The notes under the pieces were generated by a model that searched no databases, was not told the origin of the DNA, and saw nothing but the letters and a program-made list of their open reading frames with translations. The translations under genes were made by a program, and so were the position numbers. Shown here in pieces: positions 1-9,108 of a stretch of 40,134 nucleotides of DNA. Position 1 is the first letter of the stretch. Every line of letters starts with the position of its first letter. Origin of the DNA: Terriglobales bacterium (lineage in GTDB: Bacteria > Acidobacteriota > Terriglobia > Terriglobales > Acidobacteriaceae); contig JAICSO010000034.1 of the NCBI GenBank assembly GCA_025936825.1, positions 1-40,134 on the forward strand, written 5' to 3'.

Positions 1-62
1 CCGCCCCATCACTTCCACTCGGCTCAGTTCCTTCCGGCTCAATCCCGTTCTCCCCAATCGCG

Positions 63-83
63 GTTCCTCCTCGTCGGAGGAAC
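63..83. other. Perfect 8-bp stem-loop at the left edge
   Basis: Bases 63-70 (GTTCCTCC) and 76-83 (GGAGGAAC) are exact reverse complements around a 5-nt loop. No U-run follows, so this is not a textbook intrinsic terminator. It lies just before the short direct repeats at 88-132 and could end a gene beyond the window or belong to an element terminus. Confidence 0.4.
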
Positions 84-87
84 TCTA

Positions 88-132
88 AAGGGGACACTTC
101 TAATGTGCTTTCAAGGGGACACTTTCAATGTG
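88..132 (+). repeat. Two 20-nt direct repeats, 25-nt period, possible IS end remnant
   Basis: Units at 88-107 and 113-132 both read AAGGGGACACTT followed by a near-identical AATGTG end; they differ only by a CT/TC swap. Repeated GGGGACA-type motifs of this kind are typical of termini of integrase-core insertion sequences (IS21/IS481-like), which is general knowledge and not a match made here. No transposase is visible, so this would be a solo or truncated end. An open frame runs through the repeats into the downstream gene but is unlikely to be coding. Confidence 0.4.
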
Positions 133-297
133 GTTCAACATCAGGCCGCTGGAACTCCGATCGCAACAAATACTGGAATTTTTACGGCGGGGTGGAGTAA
201 CGTAGCAGCCGGGCGGGACCAACCTGGATTTCCTGGTTTTGCTGGACTTCGGGCCTTCTTACGTGTTCATTATTTTCATTCACACTGTGGCACGCCG

Positions 298-1995
298 ATG
301 TCGAAGCTCCTGTTTTCCGTCGTACTCATCCTCGCCGCTGCGCTGGCGACGGCACGAGATAAACCTCAACGTTGGGCCGAGGTAAGCTCTCCTCATTTCA
401 CGGTGCTTAGCGATTCCGGTGAGAAGGAGGGCCGCCGAATCGCGGTTCAATTCGAGCGCATGCACGACGTTTTTCAGCGTGTGCACCCTGAATTGGAGCA
501 AAGCGCAGAATTGCCAATCACCATTTTGGCGATCAAAGACAAAGAACTGTTTCGCACGTTAGAACCGAGCGCATACCTGAGAAAGGGCTCACTAGAACTA
601 CATGGCTTGTTTCTGCCGACTTCTAGAAAGAATTACATACTGATGCGGCTCGATGCGGAGGCCGGGAACCCCCTTGCCATCGCCATTCATGAATACACGC
701 ATCTGATGCTCCATCACTCCAGACGCTCGATTCCTTTGTGGCTCAGTGAAGGTTTGGCGGAATTCTATGCAAATACCAACATTCGCGATAAGCAAATTCT
801 GCTCGGCCAAGCCAATCACCGTCATCTCCTTATTCTGCGTAATGAGAGATGGTTACCTCTTACCACCTTATTCACCATTGACGAACACTCACCCTACTAC
901 ATCGAGAAAGGGAAGGGCTCTATCTTTTACGCAGAGTCGTGGGCGCTGACTCACTACCTCACTCTGAAGGACTATGAAGAAAGAACGTCAAAAGTGGAGC
1001 AATACACGAGACTGACTTCGGACTTCGACCCTATTGCCGCCGCCGTTGATGCTTTTGGTGATCTCAAGAAGCTGCAAACGGATCTCGAGAACTATGTCAG
1101 GCAGGACGATTTCGAGCAGTTCAGAACTGCCGCCGTCGCTCACATAAATGACTCGGAATTCGAAATAGAGTCGACTACTCCGATCCAGGCCGAAGCGATT
1201 CAGGCGGATTTTCTCGCATGCAGCGGAAGGTTAGCAGAGGCCCGAGCTTTCGCTGAACGTGTGTTGCAGGAAGAGCCGGAGAATGCGTCGGCAAAAGAAA
1301 CACTGGGAATTCTGGATTCGGAGGATGAAGCTGAGGCTGAAAACAACCTGCGAAGTGCGGTGCAGCGAGGCCCCTCCTCTGCCTTGGCTTACGATCGCCT
1401 CGCTTCCTTTCTCTGGAGTCGCGGGAAAGACTTGAATCAGGCGAAGAAGTTTGAATCGATAGCGGTTTCCTTAGACTCCGGAAACCTCAAGTGCCGACTC
1501 AATCTCGCCAACATCCTTCTTAGTATGGGGTCGTTTCAATCTGCCGCGAAAGTATTACAAGACGCAGCTTTAATCGCCAAAACACCGCAAGAGACCAAAG
1601 AAGTCGAGCAGCGTGTAGCGGACGCCGAGAAATATGCTTCCAGCCGAGTTCCGGATACGAAGCAGGCTCAGGCCGGAGAAATCGCTGCTGTGGCCGACAA
1701 GGGGCCGTTGCAGCAAAACTTTATCTCGCGTGGACCGCGCCTCTTCCTAATCGGAGTACTTAAAGACGTGCATTGCACTCCGCCGGCCCTGGACCTGACG
1801 GTCACGTCTCGAGCCAAAAGTGTGACGCTCCATTCGGAGAACTACTACAAGATTCAATTCACAGCTCTCTTTACTCCGGATGGCGAGCTCAACCCCTGTG
1901 ATGAACTAGAAAACCGGGCCGCGAAGGTTGAGTACTTCGAATCCGCGAATGCATCTGAAACTCCGCGCATCGTCGCAATCGAGCTTCATAAGTAG
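298..1995 (+). CDS. Secreted gluzincin-like metallopeptidase-domain protein with TPR region
   Basis: A 565-aa product starting at ATG 298. The frame is open from 103, but that extension crosses the repeat at 88-132 and lacks protein-like composition, whereas MSKLLFSVVLILAAALATA at 298 is a clean Sec signal peptide. Residues 131-135 are HEYTH (HExxH zinc motif), followed by WLSEGLAEFY at about 148-157, where Glu152 fits the third zinc ligand of gluzincins. Residues ~350-500 are alanine/leucine-rich helical repeats resembling TPRs, and the last ~90 residues form a separate small domain. Acidobacteria carry many such DUF1570-like or peptidase-MA-like TPR proteins. The likely role is periplasmic peptide hydrolysis or scaffolding; the substrate is unknown. 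Both zinc motifs look intact, so activity is plausible. Confidence 0.75.
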   Translation: MSKLLFSVVLILAAALATARDKPQRWAEVSSPHFTVLSDSGEKEGRRIAVQFERMHDVFQRVHPELEQSAELPITILAIKDKELFRTLEPSAYLRKGSLELHGLFLPTSRKNYILMRLDAEAGNPLAIAIHEYTHLMLHHSRRSIPLWLSEGLAEFYANTNIRDKQILLGQANHRHLLILRNERWLPLTTLFTIDEHSPYYIEKGKGSIFYAESWALTHYLTLKDYEERTSKVEQYTRLTSDFDPIAAAVDAFGDLKKLQTDLENYVRQDDFEQFRTAAVAHINDSEFEIESTTPIQAEAIQADFLACSGRLAEARAFAERVLQEEPENASAKETLGILDSEDEAEAENNLRSAVQRGPSSALAYDRLASFLWSRGKDLNQAKKFESIAVSLDSGNLKCRLNLANILLSMGSFQSAAKVLQDAALIAKTPQETKEVEQRVADAEKYASSRVPDTKQAQAGEIAAVADKGPLQQNFISRGPRLFLIGVLKDVHCTPPALDLTVTSRAKSVTLHSENYYKIQFTALFTPDGELNPCDELENRAAKVEYFESANASETPRIVAIELHK

Positions 1996-2349
1996 TCCCG
2001 ATTTGCCCATTTGGAAGTTCTCACATGGATTTGGTGCGGCAACTTTTGTGCGCCGTGCTTCAGGGTGTTACGGGATCAACGGCTTCAGCTGATTATCCAA
2101 CCAGTTCAGGTGCATTTCAGACCACTTACGGTAGCGGTGGGTCAGCTTTATCTGTTGTCTGTCGGGAAACTCGAGCGACTGCTTTTTTGTTGGGGTTTGA
2201 AGTCTGCCACCGCTCATTCTCTTCTCCCTTTAGGTATTTCTCTGCGTCTGCAACATCTCCGGAGGCACTTCCGGGCGGCCCCCGAACGACAGATCTCTTG
2301 GGCCCGGCAGTTCTGCTCTATTGCTCGTTCCAGGCGGTACACGTGCGCT
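1996..2349. other. Intergenic stretch between convergent genes
   Basis: This stretch lies between the stop of the TPR peptidase (plus strand) and the stop of the Ig-hydrolase (minus strand). Short open frames exist on both strands, but none has a ribosome site, plausible composition or recognisable motif. No clear terminator hairpin was seen. Confidence 0.5.
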
Positions 2350-5316
2350 CTATGGCTCACTGCAGAGTGCCTGCTTCTGTGTTGTGATGTCAGCGTTGGG
2401 GTAAATGGACGATGGCCCATTCAGCAACGGGTCTGCTGGCTCACCACGTAAATTCGCGTCTAGAAACGCAGCGACGTAATCTCGCACGGCAGACATCGTT
2501 TTCTGCGGACCCATTGGCCCGGTCCGCAGCGCATCTGGTGTCAGCCAGATCCAGTCGGAGAGAGCCACGTGCTCGGTGCCTTGCAAACTCACCGCGAGCC
2601 TTGAACCCTGGAGATGACTCCAGAGACGACATTCATTCGCAGTCCACTGTTTCCTGTCAGCAGCCAGGATCAGGACGGGCTTCGTTATGCGAGTTGTTAG
2701 TACGTCCGGCAGGACGGGATCGATGAGGATCGCGCCTTTGACGTGCGGATCCGACTGATTGGTGAGTAGCGCTGCCAGACCTCCCAGAGAGTGACCGGCA
2801 ACAACAACCTTCGACAAATCCAACTTACCCACGAAGGGAGTACCTCGACGGGAATTCAGCCTTGCAATTTGGGTAAGCACGAATTTGATATCACGCAAAC
2901 GAACGTCAACGGCAAAAGACAATGAGCGCAAGTCGCGTGGGACTGGGCCGCCAAGATGACTTCCCACAAGCGACCGCACGACTCGGCCGTCGGCAAATTG
3001 AACGGCAGTCGCCTCGTACGTATGGTTCACGGCCACCACGACATACCCGCGGCTTGCGAGGTCTTCCATCAGGAAGGTGTAATCCGTGTACGTACCGGTA
3101 TACCCCGGCGTAAACACGACGACGGGGTGAATTCCTTCCGCAACAGCGGCATTCATGCAACTATTTGTAGCAACCGGGAAGGTGCGCACGCCGACTAGCT
3201 GGGCGAAGTACTTCCACACGCCCGAAGAGGCGTACTCTGCACTCTGACAGGTCTGATTAGACTGGCTGGACACGGGATACCACAGCCGGACTCCTAACAG
3301 ACGCTTACTCCCATCCGACAGGTAAGGATCTGGACGACTCGCGTCGGCCCACTCAAGCACTCGCGTGCCGACGACGTTAGTGCCCGTTGGAGTAGGAACG
3401 GCTGCCGAGTTCGTGAACGCCAGAGCGTCTATGGCTTGGGTTCCATTGCCCAATCGGGGGGGTTGTACCGTGCCGGACAGCCTGAATTGCTGAGGGCTAT
3501 CGGAGCTACTGTCCTGAATGACGACCGTACCGTTGTATGTGCCAGCCTTACCAGCGGTGAACGCTACCGTTATCGTGCATGAGGCTTTCGAGCCAACACT
3601 GGACCCACAACCATTGCTTTGGCTAAAAGAACCCGTACTCGAGATGCCCGAGATCGTCAGCGCCGTCGCTCCGGTGTTGGTCAACGTTACTTTCTGTGTA
3701 GGAGGAGGGCAGGTGAAACCTGCTTTACATGAAAAGCTGAGGCTTCCGGGAATGAGCCGTACTGTTCCGTTTGTCAGCGTGATCGCTGCGGTGGCGGATT
3801 TGCTTGGATCGCCAATCGAAACTGCATTGACACTCACACTGCCGCTCGACGGCATTGTAGCCGGACCAGTAAAGGTCGAGGTCGCACCGCTGGCCGCGCT
3901 CAAGGGGTTCATCGTTCCGCAAGCTGGTGAACAGTTTGCTCCGTTTTGCGTGAGCGTCCAATTCAACCCCTGACTTGTCGGGTCATTAGAGACGTCGGCC
4001 GTGAAGGCCTGTGCCGAACTGATGGGAATGATTCCACTCGTTGGCTCCATGTTGGAAACCAAAATCGCAGGAACGGTCGCACTAGTTGCGACGGCATTTG
4101 CTGGATTCGCAACGGGTGTAGCGATGATATTTACGGTCAAATCGGTCGACGACAGCGGTGGAGCTGTATAGGTAGTAGGGGCCCCACTCGCCGTGGAGGT
4201 AGGGGAAATACTGCCGCAAGGCGTTGGCGAACAGGATAGCGACCAAGTCACTCCGCCGTTGCTCAGATCGTTCGAAACCGATGCAGTGAACTGTTGAGTG
4301 CTAGTAGCGATCACGGTAGGGTCCACAGGTTCGACGTCTACCACGATTGCGGGAACGGTCACCGTTGCGACGCCGATCGCATCAGGATTGGCGATCGAGG
4401 TTGCCGTTACAGTCACCTGTAAATCATTGATAGGTGGAGGAGGGGCGCTATAGGTAGTCGCCATTCCCGCGGCGGTTGAGGCCGGCGAAACGGTACCGCA
4501 GGTAGCTGAAGCGCAGGACACGGACCAGCTAACACCTTTGTTACTCGCATCGTTCGTCAAAGTTGCTTTGAGAGACGTGTTGCCCGTACCCAATACCGTC
4601 GGTGTTACGGGAGCTACCGTTACCAGAACCGAAGGCACGAGCAGGGTTGCCGAAGAAGATTTGCTGGGATCGGTTGCCGACGTGCCAGTTAGCATGACAG
4701 TCAGGTTAGTTGCGGGAGGTGTTACGGGAGCAGTGTAGCTAATGGCCGATCCGTTGGTTGTGCTTGTAGCGGAGATTGTGCCGCAAGCAGGCGAACACGA
4801 TGCGCCGTTCTGCGTCAAAGTCCAGTTGACATTTCCATTGCTGGCATCGTTGTTGACGACTCCAGTAACCTGTAACGAGCTGTTCACCTGTACCGTAGCG
4901 GATGTAGGGGAGAGAGCGACGGCGAGAGCTGCCACTGAAATAGTGGCCGATGCTGATTTCGTCGGATCGGCAACAGCACTGGCCTTGAGCATCACCGTCA
5001 GATCGGTTGCTGGCGGCCCGGGAGCTGTGTAGGTTGTCGCAATATCGCTCGCCGTGGCTTTTGGTGAAACCGACCCGCACGAAGTAGCCGAGCAGGAGAC
5101 TGCCCAGGCCACGCCTTTATTTCCGGAGTCATTAACAACTGTGGCAGTGAACTGCGCCGTAGTGCTCTCCTGCACGGTTGCCGTAGGGTTCGAAATTGAA
5201 ATGCTAATAGCGGGAGGCGGAGGAATTATCGACTTGCTCCCGCAACCAAACATGCCGACCGCCACGGTGGCAGCGCCGAATACACCCGCAACGCGGATGA
5301 TACTGTTCGGAGACAT
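2350..5316 (-). CDS. Ig-repeat surface protein with C-terminal PAF-acetylhydrolase-like alpha/beta hydrolase
   Basis: A 988-aa product. A hydrophobic N-terminal segment ending MFGCGS resembles an imperfect lipobox, so it may be a lipoprotein. Residues ~36-515 hold five Ig-like repeats of ~95 aa, each with a core like GVxWxxSC...CGxxSP...TTYTAP and paired cysteines. Residues ~518-620 look like a choice-of-anchor-D/HYDIN-type domain. The C-terminal ~340 residues are an alpha/beta hydrolase of the platelet-activating-factor acetylhydrolase/dienelactone type, with an HPVVVFTPGYTGT oxyanion region, the nucleophile elbow GHSLGG and a late GTEHVALSD histidine. A GAGGAGG ribosome site lies ~7 nt before ATG 5316. 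It is probably an exported or surface esterase held away from the cell by the Ig stalk. The repeats are diverged enough to indicate old duplication. The substrate is not predictable. Confidence 0.85.
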   Translation of the reverse strand: MSPNSIIRVAGVFGAATVAVGMFGCGSKSIIPPPPAISISISNPTATVQESTTAQFTATVVNDSGNKGVAWAVSCSATSCGSVSPKATASDIATTYTAPGPPATDLTVMLKASAVADPTKSASATISVAALAVALSPTSATVQVNSSLQVTGVVNNDASNGNVNWTLTQNGASCSPACGTISATSTTNGSAISYTAPVTPPATNLTVMLTGTSATDPSKSSSATLLVPSVLVTVAPVTPTVLGTGNTSLKATLTNDASNKGVSWSVSCASATCGTVSPASTAAGMATTYSAPPPPINDLQVTVTATSIANPDAIGVATVTVPAIVVDVEPVDPTVIATSTQQFTASVSNDLSNGGVTWSLSCSPTPCGSISPTSTASGAPTTYTAPPLSSTDLTVNIIATPVANPANAVATSATVPAILVSNMEPTSGIIPISSAQAFTADVSNDPTSQGLNWTLTQNGANCSPACGTMNPLSAASGATSTFTGPATMPSSGSVSVNAVSIGDPSKSATAAITLTNGTVRLIPGSLSFSCKAGFTCPPPTQKVTLTNTGATALTISGISSTGSFSQSNGCGSSVGSKASCTITVAFTAGKAGTYNGTVVIQDSSSDSPQQFRLSGTVQPPRLGNGTQAIDALAFTNSAAVPTPTGTNVVGTRVLEWADASRPDPYLSDGSKRLLGVRLWYPVSSQSNQTCQSAEYASSGVWKYFAQLVGVRTFPVATNSCMNAAVAEGIHPVVVFTPGYTGTYTDYTFLMEDLASRGYVVVAVNHTYEATAVQFADGRVVRSLVGSHLGGPVPRDLRSLSFAVDVRLRDIKFVLTQIARLNSRRGTPFVGKLDLSKVVVAGHSLGGLAALLTNQSDPHVKGAILIDPVLPDVLTTRITKPVLILAADRKQWTANECRLWSHLQGSRLAVSLQGTEHVALSDWIWLTPDALRTGPMGPQKTMSAVRDYVAAFLDANLRGEPADPLLNGPSSIYPNADITTQKQALCSEP

Positions 5317-5349
5317 AGAAGCCTCCTCTTCGGAATATTGAATTTCTTA

Positions 5350-5378
5350 TGAATGCTCCTTGGGAGAGGGAGCATTCA
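5350..5378 (-). promoter_or_regulatory. Perfect 10-bp hairpin in the 5' leader of the Ig-hydrolase gene
   Basis: Bases 5350-5359 (TGAATGCTCC) pair exactly with 5369-5378 around a 9-nt loop. The hairpin ends 34 nt upstream of ATG 5316, between a possible promoter (5411-5439) and the ribosome site, so it would be in the mRNA leader. It may stabilise the mRNA or bind a regulator; no known riboswitch class is recognised. Confidence 0.5.
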
Positions 5379-5410
5379 GGCCCCAGGATAGCCCTACGTG
5401 AACGTGACAC

Positions 5411-5439
5411 ATGATGGTCCAAGCCTGAGCGTAAGTCAA
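5411..5439 (-). promoter_or_regulatory. Possible sigma-70-like promoter for the Ig-hydrolase gene
   Basis: On the minus strand TTGACT (5439-5434) is followed after 17 nt by CATCAT (5416-5411). The -35 is good and the -10 is weak. Transcription would begin near 5404 and give a ~90-nt leader containing the 5350-5378 hairpin. The rest of 5440-5744 shows no gene or RNA that I recognise. Confidence 0.3.
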
Positions 5440-5744
5440 GAAGAGACCGGATGCGCAAGCAAAGCACGGATGCCCAGAGGGATGTATACGGGCATTGGTC
5501 TAGAAAGGAAAAGGCCGCCAGTGATTCCCTTCTGACAGCCTTACCGACCAGCGAGCGTGGTCCCCACAAAGCGCAAGCTGTGCCGGGCCGCCCTCAACGT
5601 TTCATGAAATGCTTCTCGAACAAATGCTTCGATCGCCCGCCGTTCGCGCAAACTGGAGCGACGATGCAGCAAGCCCTGCCGATGGAAACAAAAAACCGCG
5701 CCAGGGTTGGCTCCTCTAGGCCATAGAATCAGATTCCAAAGTTC

Positions 5745-6023
5745 CTATTTCTTGACGACCCTCGATGCACCCTCCGCCGCGGCGGTATCCTCGATCACGG
5801 GGTTTACCTCCAGTTCGAGCATGTCCGCCCACTCAGCAACATGCTCGGCGACGGCTGTGGGATCGTCTCCTTCCAGTAGATGCCAACCCAGAATCGAACC
5901 GGGTACATGCCAGCGACCCACAGTCTTCAGTCCCTGAGGCGGCTTGCCTCCTGTTTTGAGAAACGTTTGAAGAGCTACATTGTAGAAACCGGGTCGCGTT
6001 CTCCAGGTAATCATGAATTTCAT
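5745..6023 (-). CDS. DUF3303-like small protein
   Basis: A 92-aa product starting at ATG 6023 (MKFMITWRTRPGFYN). The frame is open further upstream to 6119, but the family characteristically begins with MxFMxxW, and a GGAG lies ~12 nt before 6023. Motifs include FLKTGGKPPQG and a GRWH...GWHLLEGDD core followed by HVAEWADMLELEVNPVIED, the usual pattern of DUF3303 (dimeric alpha/beta barrel-like small proteins). The biochemical function of the family is not established. The gene stands alone on the minus strand with no operon partner. No signal peptide is seen, so it is probably cytoplasmic. Confidence 0.75.
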   Translation of the reverse strand: MKFMITWRTRPGFYNVALQTFLKTGGKPPQGLKTVGRWHVPGSILGWHLLEGDDPTAVAEHVAEWADMLELEVNPVIEDTAAAEGASRVVKK

Positions 6024-6953
6024 CAGATCTCTGCTCCGTTGGTTGGGAAAAGACAAAACGATTCTACGCTTCATCGCGCGGCTCCAGTACTTCTTGCCAT
6101 CCTGGATGATCGGACACATCAGGACACCAGATGGCGGCTTCGGCCCTAAAGACCAGTGGTAACCATCTCCTCGAGTCGGCTGTACGCATCACAGATCCAG
6201 AGGTCATTCGACCCGCACGAAAATCCGTTGAAGGTTTGAGTCTAATGAACTAGGGCCGCAACGACCGAAGGCGCTCAACAAGATTTACCAGGCACCGAAG
6301 TTCGTGCAGGCAATACTTAGGAATCCACCGAAAAGCAAGGCAGTCCCCCCGAACATTCCCTGTCTATTTGTCGTGCAATTGGAGCGCAGGGACAGAGACG
6401 AAGAACTGGAGGCCGTTGCAGAAAGAGGGGCTGAAAAGGCGGCAAAGGCTCGAAAACACCCTCGCACCTGGATCCAAGACGACTTTGCCTGGCAGGTCCC
6501 GCGGTGCTGAGGTTTATTAGAAAACTACACTTTTCTAACACTCTGGAAAGCACTCCACAGACCAGTGTTTTCGCGAGCTTGCGTAGTCGAATTCCAGGAG
6601 GGTTTTCTAACGCCGATAAAAAGCTACTAGCGTCCTTTTTCAAGTTCCCTATTCGCTAATCTTCTGACGTTTCGTGGCGGAGAAAGCTGCATTCTCCGCT
6701 TCATCCACTACAGGTCATTGCGGATTCATCGACCGCCCAGGCGAAAAGTGGCAGAGCGCTCGAGTTCCCACAGGTCTAGCAGGGCATTGCACTTTGGTCC
6801 AGGAAAGCAGTTCACGTCATACACGGAAAGCCGCTTTCTCCGATTCGCACTAATGAGGCTCTAGGAACAGCACTTTTCGGTCGCGACCGTCTTGCAGATT
6901 TGCTCCTTCTTGACCCGTGGGACCAATGCACTCGAACTAGGAGTAAAGTACTA
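6024..6953. other. Long intergenic stretch without a recognisable gene
   Basis: About 930 bases lie between the divergently placed DUF3303 and Nudix genes. Several frames of 60-108 codons are open on both strands, but they have biased, arginine/serine-rich composition, overlap each other and lack convincing ribosome sites. A small hairpin-like GCGGAGAA/TTCTCCGC pair occurs near 6676-6700. The stretch may be eroded DNA; I see no mobile gene or RNA. Confidence 0.5.
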
Positions 6954-6959
6954 GATAAT
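6954..6959 (+). promoter_or_regulatory. Candidate -10 box for a possibly leaderless Nudix-fusion mRNA
   Basis: GATAAT (part of CTAGATAATAATCG) ends 9 nt before ATG 6969. No Shine-Dalgarno sequence is visible in those 9 nt. A start site 6-8 nt after this box would put the mRNA 5' end essentially at the ATG, so the transcript could be leaderless. No convincing -35 lies at 17 nt. Confidence 0.3.
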
Positions 6960-6968
6960 AATCGCGCC

Positions 6969-8318
6969 ATGGAAGACATAAACAACTTCTCAGCCAAGGA
7001 TGTGATCTTCGCCGCTGGTGGTATTCTCTGTCGGCATTCGCCACAGGGTGACGAGATCCTGCTCGTTCACCGCAAGCGCTACGATGATTGGACGCTACCC
7101 AAAGGAAAGCTGCAACCTGGTGAGACTTTTCGGACGGCTGCCCTCCGTGAGGTGAAGGAGGAAACGGGCTGCGTAGTTTGCGTCGACGGGTACGTGGGAG
7201 TCATAGACTATTTGGTCAACGACACACCGAAAGCCGTTTTTTACTGGCGGATGTCAGTGGTTGAACAAGAAGAACTGTCAGATCATGAAGAAGTAGCCGA
7301 AGTCGTCTGGATGTCAGTGGCGAATGCTGCAGATCGCCTGACTCACCCGAACGAAAGAGCATTTGTTCAGTGGACATTCGGTCGACAGTACGCATCACCA
7401 GGCCATATGGATATTCCGCAGGCAAAAGGATACCGGCGCTGGTTCTTTCCTCAAAGAAGCGATTATGCCCGCCTCCATCGCGAGTTCGATTCCTTCCGCA
7501 TTGAGCTCGCTTTACTTAAAACACGGAGTCTGCGATCGGACAACTCTTGGGCACAAGCGGCCGACGATCAACTGAAAGAGGTTGAACATTACCTCAGAAC
7601 ACGGAGGAATGTCGAAGGAGGCTGGGTGTGTCTGCATGCGGCGAGAAGATGCGCTGTTTATGGACTCAGTGCCGCCGAGCTTGCTCTGCAAGCCTCAATG
7701 CTTCGAGCCGAAGCGCCGAAAATATCGTCCTGGCGCGGTGCCGAGATAAAGCAACAACTGGCGATCGACGACGGGAAACTCACAGCGGCTCCAATCGTCA
7801 ATGCAATGGCGCTTCGCGACGAGTATTCCTCGAACCAGTATTACAAGATCTGGCTGATGGGCCATCAACTGACGATTCTGCTGATCGTATGTGCTCTCGG
7901 GCTGCTTCTACTCATTCCTTTGATTGCTTTCTTCTCTCGCTACCCCAACGGTACGATTAGTTCCGCTGCGGAAGGTGCCATCTCCCAGTGGAGCTATGAA
8001 ATGGTGAGTGCGGTCCTGTCTTTCGGATTATTGGGAGCGGCATTCAGTGCAGCACTTTCCCTGATCAATGCCACTGGTGAGATCAAGATTCCGGAGCGAG
8101 TCGCTAATAGTTTCGTTACCGTTACGCGCTCGTTGTTTGGTGCAGGAGTAGGGCTCGCGGGCTATGCTCTGTACCATTCGAGGATTTTTGACATTCATGT
8201 AGGTAGCGGTGTGGATACGGGTCCGTCCGCCGCTCTGGCGGTTGCCTTTCTCTTTGGATTCGCAGGTGAACGACTGATTACGATGCTCCTTGGAAAATTA
8301 GGCGCGAGCAAATCCTGA
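6969..8318 (+). CDS. Nudix hydrolase domain fused to a C-terminal four-helix membrane domain
   Basis: A 449-aa product starting at ATG 6969; the open frame extends to 6900 but the extra residues do not belong to a Nudix fold. Residues 46-68 form a complete Nudix box (G-x5-E-x7-REVKEETG) within an N-terminal domain of ~150 aa whose WTLPKGKLQPGE context is typical of Ap4A/MutT-like enzymes. Residues ~170-295 are helical and charged, with an EGGWVCLHAARR motif. Four hydrophobic helices follow at ~300-323, 344-366, 388-404 and 422-441, the last carrying FLFGFAGERLI. Nudix enzymes are usually ~130-200 aa and soluble, so the membrane tail is unusual. The catalytic domain is predicted to be cytoplasmic and to cleave a nucleoside-diphosphate-linked substrate that may gate or signal to the membrane part. 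The gene is monocistronic. The Nudix assignment is secure; the role of the tail is inference. Confidence 0.85.
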   Translation: MEDINNFSAKDVIFAAGGILCRHSPQGDEILLVHRKRYDDWTLPKGKLQPGETFRTAALREVKEETGCVVCVDGYVGVIDYLVNDTPKAVFYWRMSVVEQEELSDHEEVAEVVWMSVANAADRLTHPNERAFVQWTFGRQYASPGHMDIPQAKGYRRWFFPQRSDYARLHREFDSFRIELALLKTRSLRSDNSWAQAADDQLKEVEHYLRTRRNVEGGWVCLHAARRCAVYGLSAAELALQASMLRAEAPKISSWRGAEIKQQLAIDDGKLTAAPIVNAMALRDEYSSNQYYKIWLMGHQLTILLIVCALGLLLLIPLIAFFSRYPNGTISSAAEGAISQWSYEMVSAVLSFGLLGAAFSAALSLINATGEIKIPERVANSFVTVTRSLFGAGVGLAGYALYHSRIFDIHVGSGVDTGPSAALAVAFLFGFAGERLITMLLGKLGASKS

Positions 8319-8386
8319 TTCCGCTGGAAGTCTCAGGCGCCCGGTGGTCGATTCTCACGATTAATCTGCTCATCGATTAACGCCCG

Positions 8387-8415
8387 CGGCTGAGCTTGTT
8401 AACTCAGCTCAGCCG
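8387..8415 (+). terminator. 10-bp stem-loop after the Nudix-fusion gene
   Basis: CGGCTGAGCT (8387-8396) and AGCTCAGCCG (8406-8415) are exact reverse complements around a 9-nt loop, 69 nt after the stop codon. The stem is strong but no U-run follows, so termination may be weak, or the element may only stabilise the 3' end. Confidence 0.45.
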
Positions 8416-9108
8416 ATCGCCCGAGCCTACTCCGGACAGCCGATGACATTTCACTTGTGGCGAGCAGTCGACTGCCGCAACAACTTCCCCGCTATAAAGT
8501 CCCCATTTACAGCAGGGAATCCTGAAGCGAGATACCGAAAAGGTGCACTGTGCGTGCAGTCGCTTCACAACGCGAACCCTCTGGGAGTGTCTCTTCGATT
8601 CAAGTTGGTCAAAGTCCACATCTGCATGACACAGAACAACAGGAGTGAGGATGCTGCAGGATAACCTTTAATCGCGCGACGGCTTGATATCGTTCGGCCG
8701 ATACTTAGGTCTCTTCTAAGTCTTTTGGAGTCAGTTTCCGGAAGAGAATGCCGTATTCTCCACCAAGAGTAGTTCCGAAAACGGATCTCCTCGACTGACT
8801 CCTACCACCCCATTTCTGACCAGCTTCCACATTGCCGACAATATAGCCAGTGACATCGGTTCGGGTTCGAACGCCGCGTCGGCACAGGAGTGAACATACG
8901 GGAGACTAAGTTTCCGGACGCTGGTTTGTGGGAATGACTACCTTGCCCGCCGACGGTGCTCGTTATGTCCATCCTGAAATACTCAGACCATCCGTCAACT
9001 GTTCCACTTTTGGAAAGGATTCGCACTTGCGGCATAGGTTTCTGAGTTTCTCTGGTAAGCTGCTATTCGCAAGAATCATTTTAAGCAGGACCGTTCGCTG
9101 GAGGTGCG
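8416..9108. other. Intergenic stretch containing one copy of a diverged repeat
   Basis: No gene is supported here. The stretch holds the repeat copy at ~8748-8848 and the leader of the amidohydrolase gene, whose ribosome site GGAGGT lies ~5 nt before ATG 9109. Short open frames (8404-8664, 8802-9035) look like chance frames. Confidence 0.5.
8748..8848 (+). repeat. Diverged dispersed repeat, copy 1
   Basis: This segment aligns with 13976-14076. Shared blocks include GATCTCCTCGACTGACT, GAGTAGTT(T)CCGAA, TCTGACCA and ATTGCCGAC in the same order and orientation, with scattered differences and small indels. Neither copy is flanked by a transposase. The copies bracket the amidohydrolase/S41/propeller cluster. 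Confidence 0.65.

Noticed and set aside
2011-2451. Plus-strand frames between the first two genes
   Set aside because: They overlap the end of the Ig-hydrolase gene, are mutually overlapping and have no ribosome sites or motifs.
6304-6643. Small frames in the 6.0-6.9 kb gap
   Set aside because: Both strands are open by chance in the same place; composition is biased and no start signal is present.
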